Shown here piece by piece: positions 11,485 through 22,578 of a DNA stretch of 64,000 nt (position 1 is its first letter; each line of letters begins with the position of its first letter). Source of the stretch: Primulina eburnea (taxonomy: Eukaryota > Streptophyta > Magnoliopsida > Lamiales > Gesneriaceae). The DNA lies in contig NC_133104.1 of assembly GCF_022965805.1 (NCBI RefSeq), forward strand, positions 21,092,912-21,156,911. Direction: 5' to 3'. The position numbers were made by a program, and so were the translations under genes. Below the pieces are notes generated by a model. That model was not told where the DNA came from, searched no databases, and saw only the letters and a list, made by a program, of their open reading frames with translations.

Positions 11485-12345
11485 ATGTCTTCGATTCGCA
11501 ATCCGATATCTGCAATACTCGACAAACACATGTTAACCGGACCTAATTACCTCACTTGGCTAAGAAACCTAAAAATCGTCTTGAATTCGGAAAGGGTAAC
11601 ATATACACTAACTCAGTCGCCCCCTGTTGAGGCTCCGACTGACTGCAATCCTGAGGAATTGCAGGCTTACAAGGAATGGTGTGACCATGACTTGATAGCC
11701 AGGTGTTATATGCTGACTTCTATGAACGATGAGCTTCAGAGGCGTTTTGAGGGTGCAAAGAGTGCTGCTGACATTCATTTGCATCTCAAAGAGCTCTTTG
11801 GTGAGCAAACACGACCTCTAAGGCATGCTACCGTCAAGGAGCTGATCACTTTGCGCATGCGAGATGGGGCCTCGGTCCATGAGCATGGCTTAAAGGTGAT
11901 CGGGCTCGTGGACAAGCTCATTGGCATGGATTTGATCTTGCCTTCGGAGTTGACCACGGACGTGTTGCTGTTATCGCTGCCTAGCTCATTTGATCCTTTT
12001 GTGGTGAACTTCAACATGAACAAGATGGAACCGACCCTTGAGGAGTTGGTAAACATGCTTGTTACCTTTGAGTCCACTATCAAGAAAGAGAAATCGGTTC
12101 TTTATGTGGGTTCTTCATCTGGTACGAAGATTGATCCACATGGGAATGGAAAGAAGAGTTCTTTCCAATGTCCCGAGAAGAACGAGCCCTTGTTGAGGCA
12201 ATCTCCGAATCCCGTTGTGGCAGCCAGACCAGTTAAGGCTGACAAGACTGGTGATGTTTGTCATCACTGCAAGAAGCCTGGACATTGGAGGCGAAATTGC
12301 AAAGAATATCTTGCCCAGAAGTGTTCTGGAAACGGTATGTTCTAA
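11485..12345 (+). CDS. copia2 gag (UBN2 domain and zinc knuckle)
   Basis: I take the ATG at 11485 as the start, giving 286 codons; the frame also opens upstream at a TTG. Residues about 10-200 are the UBN2-type copia capsid (LTGPNYLTWLRNLKIVL, then HATVKELITLRM and LLLSLPSSFDPFVVNF). A CCHC zinc knuckle (CHHCKKPGHWRRNC) sits near the C-terminus. The protein would assemble the virus-like particle in the cytoplasm and bind element RNA. It is intact, ending just before a broken protease. An intact gag beside a ruined pol is typical of non-autonomous copia elements that borrow polymerase. Confidence 0.93.
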   Translation: MSSIRNPISAILDKHMLTGPNYLTWLRNLKIVLNSERVTYTLTQSPPVEAPTDCNPEELQAYKEWCDHDLIARCYMLTSMNDELQRRFEGAKSAADIHLHLKELFGEQTRPLRHATVKELITLRMRDGASVHEHGLKVIGLVDKLIGMDLILPSELTTDVLLLSLPSSFDPFVVNFNMNKMEPTLEELVNMLVTFESTIKKEKSVLYVGSSSGTKIDPHGNGKKSSFQCPEKNEPLLRQSPNPVVAARPVKADKTGDVCHHCKKPGHWRRNCKEYLAQKCSGNGMF

Positions 12346-14160
12346 ATTTAAGTAAACATTTTAATTAACTCTACTTCTTGGGTATTAGATACCGGTTGTG
12401 ACTCACATCTCTGTAATGGGTTACAGGTGATGGGAAGAAGTATGAAGCTTAAGGAAGGTGTGACCTTCTTGAGGATGGGCAATGGAGCAAGAGTTGCTGC
12501 CAAGACCTTAAGAGATGTTTACTTATTGTTGAACAATAGTTTTAAGTTAATTAAGAGATGTTTGTTTGTACCTTTTTGATGAAAAAACATTATTTCCATT
12601 TCTATTGTGATAAAGATGGATATTCTTGTTTACTTAGCAAAGGTGTTTGCAACATTTACAAGAATGAATGTTTAATTGGTACTTGAGAACTTGAAAACGA
12701 TCTCTATAACTTAAAATTAAAAGATATTCCATTAAATGTCCATTCAAAGGCAGACACCATATGAGATATGGATGGGTAAGCCTCCCAAATATTCTTATCT
12801 TAGAATATGGGGAGCCCTGCTTATGTGAAGCAGGTAAGTGGGAGATAAATTGGATTGTTGATCCATTTTATGTTACTTTGTGGGATATCCAAGGAATTAA
12901 GTTGGATATCATTTCTATCATCCCCAAGAAACAAAAGTGTTTGTTTCTAGGAATGCAACCTTTTTGGAAAGGGATTTTCTATTGGATAGAAAAAGGCAGA
13001 TGATAGAACTCGAAGGAGTTCGAGAGAAACCCACAATTATAGAACCCACACCCGATGAGCCAAGAGAGGAGATACAAGCTCCTAGCAGATAAGAGAAAGT
13101 CTCGAGATCACCTATGAGGTATGGTCAGCTTCTTGAAGAAGGCCATGATGAGCCTAACCATGGATGTGATCCATGGACCTTCAAGGAAGCGTTATCTGAT
13201 GCCAATTCATCCAAGTGACTTGAAGAAATGGAATCTGAGTTGAATTCCATACATTCGAACCAAGTGTAGGATCTTGTTGATCCACCTGTGGGAACTGTTC
13301 CCACAGGGACTTGGGGAGGATGGGAAGGTGTTGACCTTCAAGGCGCGATTGGTGGCAAAAGGATGTACTCAAAGACAAGGAGTTGACTTTGAGGAAACCT
13401 TTTCCCAATCGCAATGTTCAAGTCCATAAGGATTTTATTAGCCATAGCTGCATAGTATGACTATGAGATATGGCAGATGGATGTCAAGACAAACTTTCTT
13501 AAATGGGGATTTTAAGAAAGTTATTTACATGTCTTAACCTGAAGGGTTTACATCTATTGGAAGTGAGCATATAGTATGCAAACTTCAGAGATCTATTTAT
13601 GATCTAAAGCAGGCATCTAGGAGTTGGAACCTCAGATTCGACAGTACAATCAAATAGTTTGATTTACTAAGAATCATGAGGGACCCTATGTGTATAAGAA
13701 GGTCAGTGGGAGTGTTGTGACATTCCTGGTGTTATATGTTGATAACATTCTACTCATTGGGAATGATGTAGGAATGTTGCAATCAACAAAGATATGGTTA
13801 GCGAGTAAGTTCTCGATGAAGGACTTGGGTGAAGCATCTTTTGTATTGGGATACAGATCTATTGAGATAGATCGAAAAGATGGCTTGGTCTCACCCAGTC
13901 CACATACATGATACCATCGTGAAGCGGTTCTCGATGGATGCGTCCTTGAGAGGACATCTACCAATGTGTCATGGCGTGTCCCTATCCAAGTCTGTCTCCT
14001 GAGACTGATGCAGAGATAGTGACGATGACACGCATTCCGTATGCTTCGGCAATTGGTAACATCATGTATGGGATGATATCTACACGTCCTGACGTGGCGT
14101 TTTCACTATGTGTAGTGAAAAGATATCAATTGAACCCCGGTCTTCCACAACTAGAAAGCT
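12346..14160 (+). pseudogene. copia2 pol relic: protease, integrase end and RT
   Basis: Fragments in changing frames. Protease is recognisable at about 12388 (DTGCDSHLCN) and fails by 12580. Most of integrase is missing; its C-terminal part appears at about 12755-13030 with stops. A linker (RYGQLLEEGHDEPNHGCDP) lies at about 13110-13170. The RT finger/palm relic runs from about 13290, including a readable stretch 13690-13911 in which the catalytic YVDD is YVDN, so RT would be inactive even in frame. Minor frames on either strand are shadows. Confidence 0.88.
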
Positions 14161-14718
14161 GTGAAAGACATCCTCAAGTTGTTGAGAAGGACCAATAAGT
14201 TGTTCTTGGTCTATGGGGGTAAAGAACTGAAATTGGAAGGCTATACCGACTCTAGCTTCCAAAGCGATATCGATAACTCGAAGTCAACCTCTAGTTTCGT
14301 ATTCATGCTCAACGGTGCTGCTGTCTCTTGGAAGAGTTCCAAGCAAGAAAATATTACGGATTCCAGCACAGAGGCCGAATACATTGCTGCATCAGATGCA
14401 GCAAGAGAGGCTGTTTGGATAAGGAATTTCGTCCAAGAGTTGGACGTCATTCCTAATGGAATTGCTCCTATCCCGGTGTTGTGTGACAACACGGGAGCTA
14501 TAGCTCAAGCAAAGGAGCCTAGGTCTCATCAGAAATCCAAACAAGTATTGAAAAGGTACCACATCCTCGGAGAGATTGTGGAAAGAAGAGTAGTGTCTAT
14601 TGACAAAGTCGGCTCCGCAGATTATGTTGTTGATTCACTAGCTAAGCCTTTACCTGGACCATTATTCGACAAGCATCGCGAATCAATGGGTTTTAAGCAT
14701 ATGGGTAGTTGGCTCTAG
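14161..14718 (+). pseudogene. copia2 RNase H domain
   Basis: A 185-codon open stretch with the copia RNase H pattern: GYTDSSFQSD, then STEAEYIAASDAAREAVW, then CDNTGAIAQAKEP. The acidic catalytic residues appear present (D in YTDSS, E in STEAEY, D in CDNTG). The C-terminus reads VVDSLAKPLP where copia1 has VADPLTKPLP. It is the last piece of the ruined pol and has no upstream partner, so it is best treated as a relic despite its open frame. The polypurine tract follows. Confidence 0.88.
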
Positions 14719-14720
14719 TG

Positions 14721-14732
14721 CAAGTGGGAGAT
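14721..14732 (+). other. Polypurine tract of copia2
   Basis: CAAGTGGGAGAT directly before the LTR, identical to the copia1 tract at 3924-3935. Confidence 0.85.
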
Positions 14733-16930
14733 TGTTAGAGTAGGTGCCCGTCGAGCCAAGTGTTGGCCGAGTGTTCACAATGAAACTCTATGTATAAGCA
14801 GTCTTTATTTTAATAATATTTGAAGTTATTATTTTGGCAAATCTTTATCTGTATACCCATGCTAGCTGCATAGATAAAGCCCTTGAATATACAAATAGTA
14901 GAAAGAATATGAGATGCTCATATGATGAGTATCATGAAACTCATATTTGTAATACTGTATATTCTAAACGGTTCCTAGTCGATTCAGCCGCCACTAAGAA
15001 GGATATAGGCCGCTCGAGTTAGAGACTAGTATCTGCGATGTGAGTACCATGTTTCATTGGTAGGGGACATTGTGATGTCCGAACATGCAGATAGGTGCTC
15101 CTTGTAGAGTGCACTGAACAACCCTCCATAAAAGGACTTTCCAAGTGGTTCTCACTTATCGAGTGGAAAAGTCCTGGTTTATGGTTGTACAGAATTAGTC
15201 CTTATGACCCGGGACAACATTGAGACTCTATGTGCTAGAATTACACTTTGACTTGTTTACCGACTCTCATGGGGTCATCAGGTGGCAAGGTTGGGTGTTC
15301 TGTCGAAACACATAGGAGTCGATGCATTGTAGTCGGGGATTCACCGCTTACCTTCGGGTATGGATATCCTATGTGTTATCATGTGTATGTAGATCGAAAT
15401 CTCTGGCCAGAGTATGGTTGTAATTATGAAAGGTGTTTCATAGATTACACCATCGATGGAACTACGACATGACACATAGTATCGATTCATTGACAACTCT
15501 CGATAAACCAATGGTTGTCGAATCGATCGGGATATATGAGTTGAAGGGACCGTACTGTACGCTAACCATAATTGAATGGTTCTTGCAGGCACTATCATGT
15601 GATACCTAGGGAATCACGTAAGCGATGCTGCTAGGCGTTTAACGTGATTGGTTGGGTACTATCAGACTTGAGTTCTGACGTTCTTACTATCAAGGAGTTG
15701 ATAAGTAAGAATGGAGCAATTGGGGTATGCTCGAATAAGGACATGTTTAGTCCGAATCACATGGAGATGTGAACCCACGGCTAGTTGTATCAATGAACCA
15801 TTGAGGGCCACACAAGTACTAGCTTGGTAAATCCCGATGAGAAGTGAAAATAGTTCAATGTGTTGAACGGCTTATAAAGGAGTTTATAAGCGTAAGTAAA
15901 ATTAGAAGTTTGACTTCTATAAAGGAGAAAATGGTTCAATGTGTTGAACAGCTTATAAATGTGTTTATAAGCGTAAAGAAAAATAGAAGTATGACTTCTA
16001 TGAGAGAAATATAAATTTTAATTTATGAAAGTGTTCCTAGATTAAAATTTGGCCAAGTAAATAATGTAGTTGAAAATTGTGATTTTCATAAACATTATTG
16101 GGGACTAAATTAAATTAATTCAAGTGTTGAATTAATTAAACACTAGTACACCTAGTAGAGTCTAAATAATTAAAATTAATTCAAGTGTTGAATTAATTAA
16201 ATAATATTGAGTCTTGTAGAGCTCAATTAAAATAATTATTTAACTAGTGGGACTTGAATAAATTCAAGTAGTATTTAATTAATCTCAAATATGTTTGAGA
16301 TAATTAAAATTTAGTCCATGGTTTTTAATGTGTTAAAAACCATATAATATATGTGAGACATGCTAGGGTTTGCATGCTTGGGAGGTGAAGAGTCTTGAAT
16401 ACTTTTGATTAAAAAAAATTGCAAAGGCATACAACTTTTGTATCTAACTTTTTGCAACCCCAAGACTCAACTCTCCTCCTCATTCCATACACCTTGGCCG
16501 AAATTGTGTGTCTCTTTTTCTCTCAATTTTCTTCTCTCTTTTGTTCTTCAAGTGTTGGAGAATAAAAGTCTTCTCTTTGAAAAATCTTCTTAATTTTCTA
16601 GTGCAAATTAAGAGGGGATTTACCTAGTTGGTGGTGGGCCTTATTTTGAAGGAAAGATTCAAGGATTTGGAGGAGGAGCTTGTAGATTGTCTACCTTCAA
16701 GAGCTAAGGTGTTTACACCTTAGTTGGAGCCATAAAATCAATCCTTGTGATTGATAGGTAATTTTCTCAACACCCTATGCTTGAAAGTTGAGATTTTTGT
16801 ATATGTTTGCACAACTAGTACATGGTGTTCAATTTTGAAAAATTTTTATACCAAAATTTCGGTTTTCATGTTTTGAAAACATTTTTGTGCTTCCGTTGCG
16901 ATTTTGAACACCGTATATCGATCCCTTTCA
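14733..16930 (+). repeat. 3' LTR of copia2
   Basis: 2198 bp, the same length and almost the same sequence as 7456-9653, followed by the target duplication CATAA. Confidence 0.97.
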
Positions 16931-16935
16931 CATAA

Positions 16936-17737
16936 ACCATTTCATGTACCTTTGTACAAAGTCGTTTATCCATATTGTGATGATATAGCCGGTTCAATCC
17001 CGAGCATTGCCATTTCTTATTTGCAGGATCTTGGAGTTGTCATGACGAGGAGGCAAATGGGTCTTGTTGAAGGGAGAACCCGATGGGCTGAGCCGCACGA
17101 ATGCAAGCACGATCGCAAGGAGGTAAGGTTAGTTGCCAACGCAACAACCATGAGGTATGACTTTCGTTCTTATCTTATTTCATTGTTGTGTTGTACCCAA
17201 GAGTTTGGTGAGAGAGTTGAGAGTGAGTTGTCTAAATGGTCTAACGGTGAATTAACCTTTGTCCCTAGGAGTCGTAAATTGGAGAATGATGATATAATGC
17301 ACGAATTAAATTCAGATGTTATTTATTTTGAGTGTTCAGAGTTTGTCAAATTGATGAGGCTTTGGCATGTCAACGACTTGAGTGCATTAGAATTAAATTC
17401 TTGTATTGTGTTAAATGATTACTTGGATAGTACATATAGCATGTTCTATTTGCATGATTCATATTTGTTTGATGATGGCTTTGGAAATAGCATGAATGAA
17501 TATAATAATTTTTATGTGCATAATGAGTACAATTTCAAGGAGAATAAATTCTTTATTCTATATTCATTGCGTGAGTTACGTGATAGTGATGCATATTGTT
17601 ATGATTTCATCATTGATAAAATGCATGATTATATGTGGTGGTTGCAGATGAAGAGGTATGTTGAGTGGGATTGTGAAACATGCATTTCATATAAGAGATT
17701 GACATTTGGGATAGACTCTTATGTCATGCATGAACTA
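16936..17737 (+). CDS. Element L long gag-like ORF, segment 2
   Basis: Continues segment 1 in register once copia2 and one CATAA copy are discounted. Segment 1 ends with two bases of a codon and this segment completes it, covering residues about 419-686. There is no internal stop. The protein is rich in Tyr, Asp, Asn, Cys and Trp and matches no retrotransposon domain that I recognise; no protease, RT or integrase motif is present. Residues about 440-470 (DDIAGSIPSIAISYLQDLGV) might form a helix. It ends where the solo LTR inserted. The function is unknown. Confidence 0.75.
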
Positions 17738-19064
17738 TGTAGCGCCCTTACCCGAGCCACTACTAAACAGAGTAATAAACATACAACATTAAACTTAATA
17801 CCAACAGTTAAACAGCGGAAACCAAATACTTAATCATCTTACAACCCAAATGAAAACAAAATAACGACAGTCTTAAACATTAATACAACCATAACAAATA
17901 CAAAACATAACCCTGAACGAGAAAACGATAAACCACAGAAAACCTCCACTGGATCACCACCGAAAACCCAACTGCTCTAGCCACTGCCCTGGTCGTCCGA
18001 ACCGTCCAACCTAAGACCTGCCCCGTGGAATGGGGTGCCCAAGATGAAAACAAGGACGTGAGCGAAAATCGCCCAATACGAGAATGTACGAGTATACAAA
18101 CTGATATGATGCATGCAAAATGCAATATGCTCGGATATCAAGGATCAAGTCAAGTATCTCATGCTCAGTCTAGAGGCGCCTGAGTGTGTAGTCTCTGATC
18201 TGCCCTAGGCATGTTTAGGCTCCCACACTCATCATCAAGACGTGGACCTGCAATGTCCAGGTCATCAGAGCCCGCGGGTCCCGTCGGACACTGTATCTCT
18301 CGATGCCCCATCGTCCACAATACAGAATAGGGCTGAGCGGCCCCAACAAACGAGGTATATCTCAAAAGATATCAGGCTCAACATGATATGTCATGCATAA
18401 TATGCCAAAGCAGTAAAACATGTATCATGCAACAGATAAATATGCATCATATAAGTGTGTATACTACGCTTGGATATCTCAGTCAGTACATCACGTACCT
18501 CACTAAAACAATCTGACAGAAAGCTCTGAACCTAGACAATACCAACATAATGAAATCACTAACAAACCAGATCAAACATGCTACAAAGATCTCCCTATTA
18601 TCCTTAAATCACTATCTAAGGATTTAGGATTATACCTGCGTCCGTCGTCAGCTCGCTGATGATGTCTCGATCTCAGTTCACCGACCCTCCTCGAGTCGAC
18701 ACTAGCTCCGAAACTTCCCGACACCAAAGTGCCCTAGAAACTGACTAGAAACTATGGTAAAACTAGCACTTTCTCTGAAGAATGCGGTGAAGGAAACAAA
18801 AGAATCGGCTTCCATTTATAGGCTGCATCCGGACTATTTCAGAAAATCCGAACCAATCTTATCTGCCACGTGTCGGAATCTCATTGGTCTAGTTGGATTT
18901 CTCGAGATAATGTAGTCCGAAGTAGGTCGGGTTATCCATTTAAAATTCGGTGGATACCAACAACTTGATCCCGAATTATTAATCCTTAATAATACTTAAA
19001 TTAACAACTCATTAATTATCTCTTAATTAATATTTCATTCAAAATAAGAATTCGGGTCATTACA
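17738..19064 (-). mobile_element. Solo LTR of a chromovirus-type element
   Basis: Read on the minus strand it opens TGTAATGACCCG and ends GGGCGCTACA, 1327 bp. Both sides carry AACTA (17733-17737 and 19065-19069), so it is one insertion whose internal part was removed by LTR-LTR recombination. Its promoter has TATAAATGG (complement of 18811-18820) and a G-box CACGTG near 18865, but no palindrome array. A GCAG/GTATA donor-like site (near 18635) matches the one in gypsy1, suggesting related LTRs. Confidence 0.93.
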
Positions 19065-19069
19065 AACTA

Positions 19070-19825
19070 TGTCTTATTCCTAGTGAGCTATGGTCGTACA
19101 CTTGTATGGATTTCATTTTTGTGTTGACTAGGTCTAAGAAGGGGATGAATTTAATTTTTGTGATACTTAATTGTATTTTATCATTTCATGTCACTTATTA
19201 TTTGGTATATATTGATGTTGATGAGTTGATAGTGAATGTTGCCATGGAGTTAGGAATCGAGGCGTTGATGGCGCGTGTGAGCGGTGGCATCTACAACCTA
19301 GTGCTGAAGGAGAGAGCAAATGATAAAGTCTACAAACTTGAGCTTAAAGGTAAGAATGTTGATAATATCATCCTTGTTATTACTAACTTGCTTCGTTTTT
19401 GTGTAGGAGGGCAAGATTTGAGGACAAATATTTTTGAAGAAGGGGAGTATGATGTGAATTTGGCCGGGCATGGCGTTCAAAGGACGGCTAAGGAAGTTCA
19501 AAGAGGCCCTACAAGGATTGATAAGCAAGGAAGTAGGTCTCGTGATGCATGGGAGTGCGTGGGAAAAGCCAAAGGACATTATTCAAGCATTGTTAAAAAG
19601 ACCGAGGCTGCACGGACCCAAGCACGGACCTGCACACGGGGTCCGTGCCCAGTACAGTCGAGAAGGCGAATTCCCGAGTCTGCACGGACCCTGCTCCGGA
19701 CGTCTACATGGGGTCCGTGTCCTTTGTTTCCCGGAGAATATTTTGGCCGAGTGTACACGGACCCACATCCGGAGGCATACACGGGGTCCGTGTCCTATAT
19801 GTTTTGGCGAGATATTTTTTCCTAA
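19070..19825 (+). CDS. Element L long gag-like ORF, segment 3 and stop
   Basis: Continues segment 2 exactly in register after the solo LTR and one AACTA copy, to a TAA at 19823-19825. With segments 1 and 2 it makes 938 codons without a stop or frameshift. Near residue 805 it reads DLRTNIFEEGEYDVN, a tail seen just before the LTR in some plant Ty3 elements; the bases for EEGE form the polypurine tract. The last 125 codons therefore lie inside the 3' LTR and translate the palindrome array, giving CTRGPCP-like repeats. This tail may be passive read-through. Confidence 0.75.
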   Translation, partial: CLIPSELWSYTCMDFIFVLTRSKKGMNLIFVILNCILSFHVTYYLVYIDVDELIVNVAMELGIEALMARVSGGIYNLVLKERANDKVYKLELKGKNVDNIILVITNLLRFCVGGQDLRTNIFEEGEYDVNLAGHGVQRTAKEVQRGPTRIDKQGSRSRDAWECVGKAKGHYSSIVKKTEAARTQARTCTRGPCPVQSRRRIPESARTLLRTSTWGPCPLFPGEYFGRVYTDPHPEAYTGSVSYMFWRDIFS

Positions 19826-20285
19826 TTTAGAGTTTTAATTAGTTAGGTAACTAGATTTCATATCTTTGTGATTTGGTATCAATATATAGACTAATTTTCA
19901 TTCATTGTAAACAAATTTTGTTCAATATTGAGTTTATGAAAATTCCTTTGAGAATTCTTTCAACACAAGCTTAAGTTTCGTTATAACTTTTGTGTTGTAT
20001 CAAATCAAACTTATCAAAAGAATTATCTTTTGTGGCGTTTGTCGATCGATTTTCACGAGGGTTGCCAAGGGCGGGTTCTTTGGAGGTTCTCTTGAAATGC
20101 GATTGTTTCTCTCGTTGATTAATTGTTGCTAGACCGCGTGATCTAGAGGCGATTATCACACCTATCCATTACTTGTTTCAAAGATCGGGAAAACACAACC
20201 GTTTCTTTATTCCATCGAATCGAGGGCGTGACTCGGATTTTGGGCGCGTTTGCTTTTCGTGTTTGAAGAATCGCATCAAATACAA
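19450..20285 (+). mobile_element. 3' LTR of element L (truncated)
   Basis: Begins TGATGTGAATTTGG directly after the purine run GAAGAAGGGGAG. It holds the array at 19611-19792, a TATA-like AATATATAGA at 19881-19890 and a transcribed region to about 20285, where the remnant LTR A of opposite orientation starts. The start is inferred from the tract, since the 5' LTR is not available for comparison. Confidence 0.65.
19611..19792 (+). repeat. CACGGACCC/GGGGTCCGTG array
   Basis: CACGGACCC at 19611, 19683 and 19756 is paired with its inverse GGGGTCCGTG at 19638, 19710 and 19783. The composite unit repeats every 72-73 bp. It lies about 90 bp before the TATA-like site, matching the array position in other LTRs here. 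Confidence 0.9.
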
Positions 20286-20530
20286 CCCAGTATAAACAAT
20301 GTATACATGCAATCATATACACAATATAAAAGCAAATAACAGATATTCATAACATGTATCAAATCAGAAACATAAATCAATATCAAGCAATGAATCACAC
20401 TCAAACTCAGACACGACTCATTCCTAATTTAGGGATCCCAATGTCTGGATATTGAAAAATATATCGAATCTCAGTCGATAGGAATGAATCAACTCCTAAA
20501 CGGCATCGATATAATTCATATATCTAGTGT

Positions 20531-20610
20531 CTGGGCGAATCAGCCAATGACTAGACGAATCAGCCACAGACTAGGCGAATCAGCCGATAGCTAGACGAAT
20601 TAGTCTATGA
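20531..20610 (-). repeat. 20-bp minisatellite in LTR A
   Basis: CTGGGCGAATCAGCC-like units at 20531, 20551, 20571 and 20591, exactly 20 bp apart. It is the same minisatellite as in the G LTRs, with fewer copies. Confidence 0.85.
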
Positions 20611-21375
20611 CTCAATACATACATTGTCTATGAATCAATAGACAACACACATCAATATCATTAATTGCAAATATCAATGCAATAAACTAAAGTATGTGAT
20701 TTATGGAAACTCGAGTCAAACCTCACTCGAGTTGTGCAATCCCAACTCAACATTAATTTATACATTTCGTTTTGTTACTCTGTCAAAATCTCGAACTCAA
20801 AGCCTGTCAATATCAATCTGGCAATGACAATATCAAGGAGTACGATATCAATACCCGTTCAAATCACTACGGGATATAATCAGAATCCAATCAAATTCCG
20901 TTTCAACGGCATAATGACAAAATCTCAATATACCCAGCCCTATTATATCAGTCAGATATCAATTCCAATATCTCATAATCAATAACAACTCAATTCTTAT
21001 ATCAAATCAACTCCGAAATTCATAATAATTTCATATGGTATTTGTTCTTCAGTCCCGTTTCGATTATACGATGTTTAACATGACAAAAACATCATATATG
21101 AATCATATCAGATTCTGACAATACCATAATTTCAAATCATATCAAAACGTCGAAAAACTTACGTCCAGTTGTAGTCTACGTCGATAGGAACACAGTACCG
21201 AAGTCGGATTCATAATCAGACAGACGAATTTCTCACAAATCGAATTGAACGTAATTCTTCTCCGGGAGCTCTCGTTTCTTGTTTTTTCAAGAATTGAAGG
21301 ATGTATATATTTATATAAATACATATACGTAACATGCATTAAGGCAAATGGCTTATCCTACATGCAACACGTCTC

Positions 21376-21602
21376 GCGCATATGCGCGACCCTCCTCGGC
21401 GCATATGCGCGAGACAATATGTCTCGGCGCGTGTCTTCCCAGCAGCTCGCGCATATGCGCGCCACAGCTTCGCGCATATGCGCGAGGCTCTCTGGACTCG
21501 GCTTGCACAGCTCGCGCATATGCGCACACTCACTTTGCGCATATGCCCGAGGTACTCTACTCACTTCGCGTATATGCACGCATCAGTACCGCGCATATGC
21601 GT
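21376..21602 (-). repeat. GCGCATATGCGC palindrome array of LTR A
   Basis: Perfect or near-perfect 12-bp palindromes start at 21376, 21399, 21449, 21472, 21514, 21537, 21568 and 21591. They form four pairs of constant 23-bp spacing, with 50, 42 and 31 bp between pairs. Upstream of the TATA on the minus strand. Confidence 0.95.
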
Positions 21603-21732
21603 GAGGGCTACTGTTCCTCGCACATTTCATATATTTTCTCGTCTTTCCCGGTCTAATCCGTTCCGTCTATAATCACATCAATTTATCCACGAATCATTCC
21701 GGATTAAAATAATAAAAATCTCGGGCATTACA

Positions 21733-22573
21733 ATTGCTATATGTACATTGTTAGTATCTTATTGATGAAAACATAGCACCATATTCCATTGTGATGTATT
21801 AAATATGTAAGAAACTCATGAATATTGATGATGGGTGCTATGTTATGAACATGAACCGGAACATGTACATGAAAAGAAAATGACTGATTTTACATGATAT
21901 AGAGCTTTTTTGACATCATGGGTTGTTTTAAGTCCACCAAAGCTATTGGCCAATCTATGTTCATGGGGCGTGGGGTTGCCAAAGGTTGCTCCCTGACGTC
22001 CAACACAGTAGTAGCTATATAATAAAGCAAGCATGGTAGTATAAGTCAACTAATGAGGCTCAAGTATAAAAATGAACATGAATATATGATATGATATGAC
22101 ATGGTTTAAAGATTCATTGTTGTTGACGTACAAGTGCCAACTTATTGAGTTTTATAAACTCACGTAGCTAATGTATTACAAGATCAGGTAATGAAGATAC
22201 ATAGGATGCCGGTTCGCCAATGGATGTTTGTGAAGTGCCTCACCTCGACAAGAACCGAGACTTATTATTGTATAGCTTCCGCATATATATTGTAATGAAT
22301 TTGATGTCATGGTTTGAAACATGTTTTATGATGTTTTTGTCTATGTATATTATGATACAAAATATGTTTTGTATGTCAGAATACGATTATATGTATGTGT
22401 TATTGTTGTTGCTTGAGTTGTTAGTGCATACAAAATATAGGGACATCATGCCAAAATTTTTGTAAACCGTCAAAGTGATGCCCCTTGTTTGATTTGCTTC
22501 ATACTATAGTTATATCATTCAAAGCCTATTTTGATTATGGTAATTATGCTAAGTATAGAGTAAGGGTGTGACA
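21733..22573 (+). mobile_element. LTR 3'-end fragment (F)
   Basis: Looks like the downstream part of a chromovirus LTR: a GAGTTTTATAAACTCA segment comparable to GAGTTTTATACTCA in C, then TAAGGGTGTGACA as the LTR end. The 5' part is missing, cut by LTR A. The next five bases, ATTTA, precede LTR E and may be the start of a primer-site region. No credible gene; the open frame at 22220-22465 is low-complexity. Confidence 0.55.
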
Positions 22574-22578
22574 ATTTA

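Larger units (their letters stand above)
7456..16930 (+). mobile_element. Complete Ty1/copia element, non-autonomous (copia2)
   Basis: The 9475-bp element has two LTRs of exactly 2198 bp and target duplication CATAA at 7451-7455 and 16931-16935. The LTRs look almost identical by eye: I noticed only two substitutions (near 8549/15826 and 9127/16404). It therefore inserted recently, into the open frame of element L. It has a primer site, a long structured leader, an intact gag, a decayed pol, an RNase H frame and a polypurine tract. Since pol is broken while the LTRs are almost unchanged, it was probably moved by enzymes of a relative. Confidence 0.97.
20286..21732 (-). mobile_element. Truncated chromovirus LTR (A)
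   Basis: Minus-strand LTR opening TGTAATGCCCGAG at 21732 and running left to about 20286, where it breaks off in a segment matching TTTATACTGGG of the G LTR (62137-62147). Downstream of its TATA (about 21305-21318) it is homologous to the G LTR: ATCCGACTTCGGTA, then ATCGACGTAG and ACTGGACGTAAG. Upstream it differs, carrying another palindrome. An RY core CATGCA sits at 21333-21338. Confidence 0.88.

Noticed and set aside
15341..15598. An 85-codon minus frame duplicated at 8064-8321
   Set aside because: Part of the copia2 LTR in both copies, without a domain; a shadow.
16936..17737. Envelope-like gene in segment 2 of L
   Set aside because: The position after gag is suggestive, but there is no signal peptide, no clear membrane segment and no furin-like site, and the frame is continuous with gag.
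17880..18365. Minus-strand frames in the solo LTR as genes
   Set aside because: They lie entirely within an LTR bounded by AACTA target copies and show no domain.
21339..21672. Open frames on both strands rich in AYARICA/HMR repeats, also at 47357-47919 and 54121-54686
   Set aside because: They translate the GCGCATATGCGC array in several frames on both strands at once. This comes from the repeat; no frame has a start or domain of its own.
22220..22465. An 81-codon frame rich in Met, Tyr and Leu
   Set aside because: Low-complexity A+T-rich LTR sequence with no domain.
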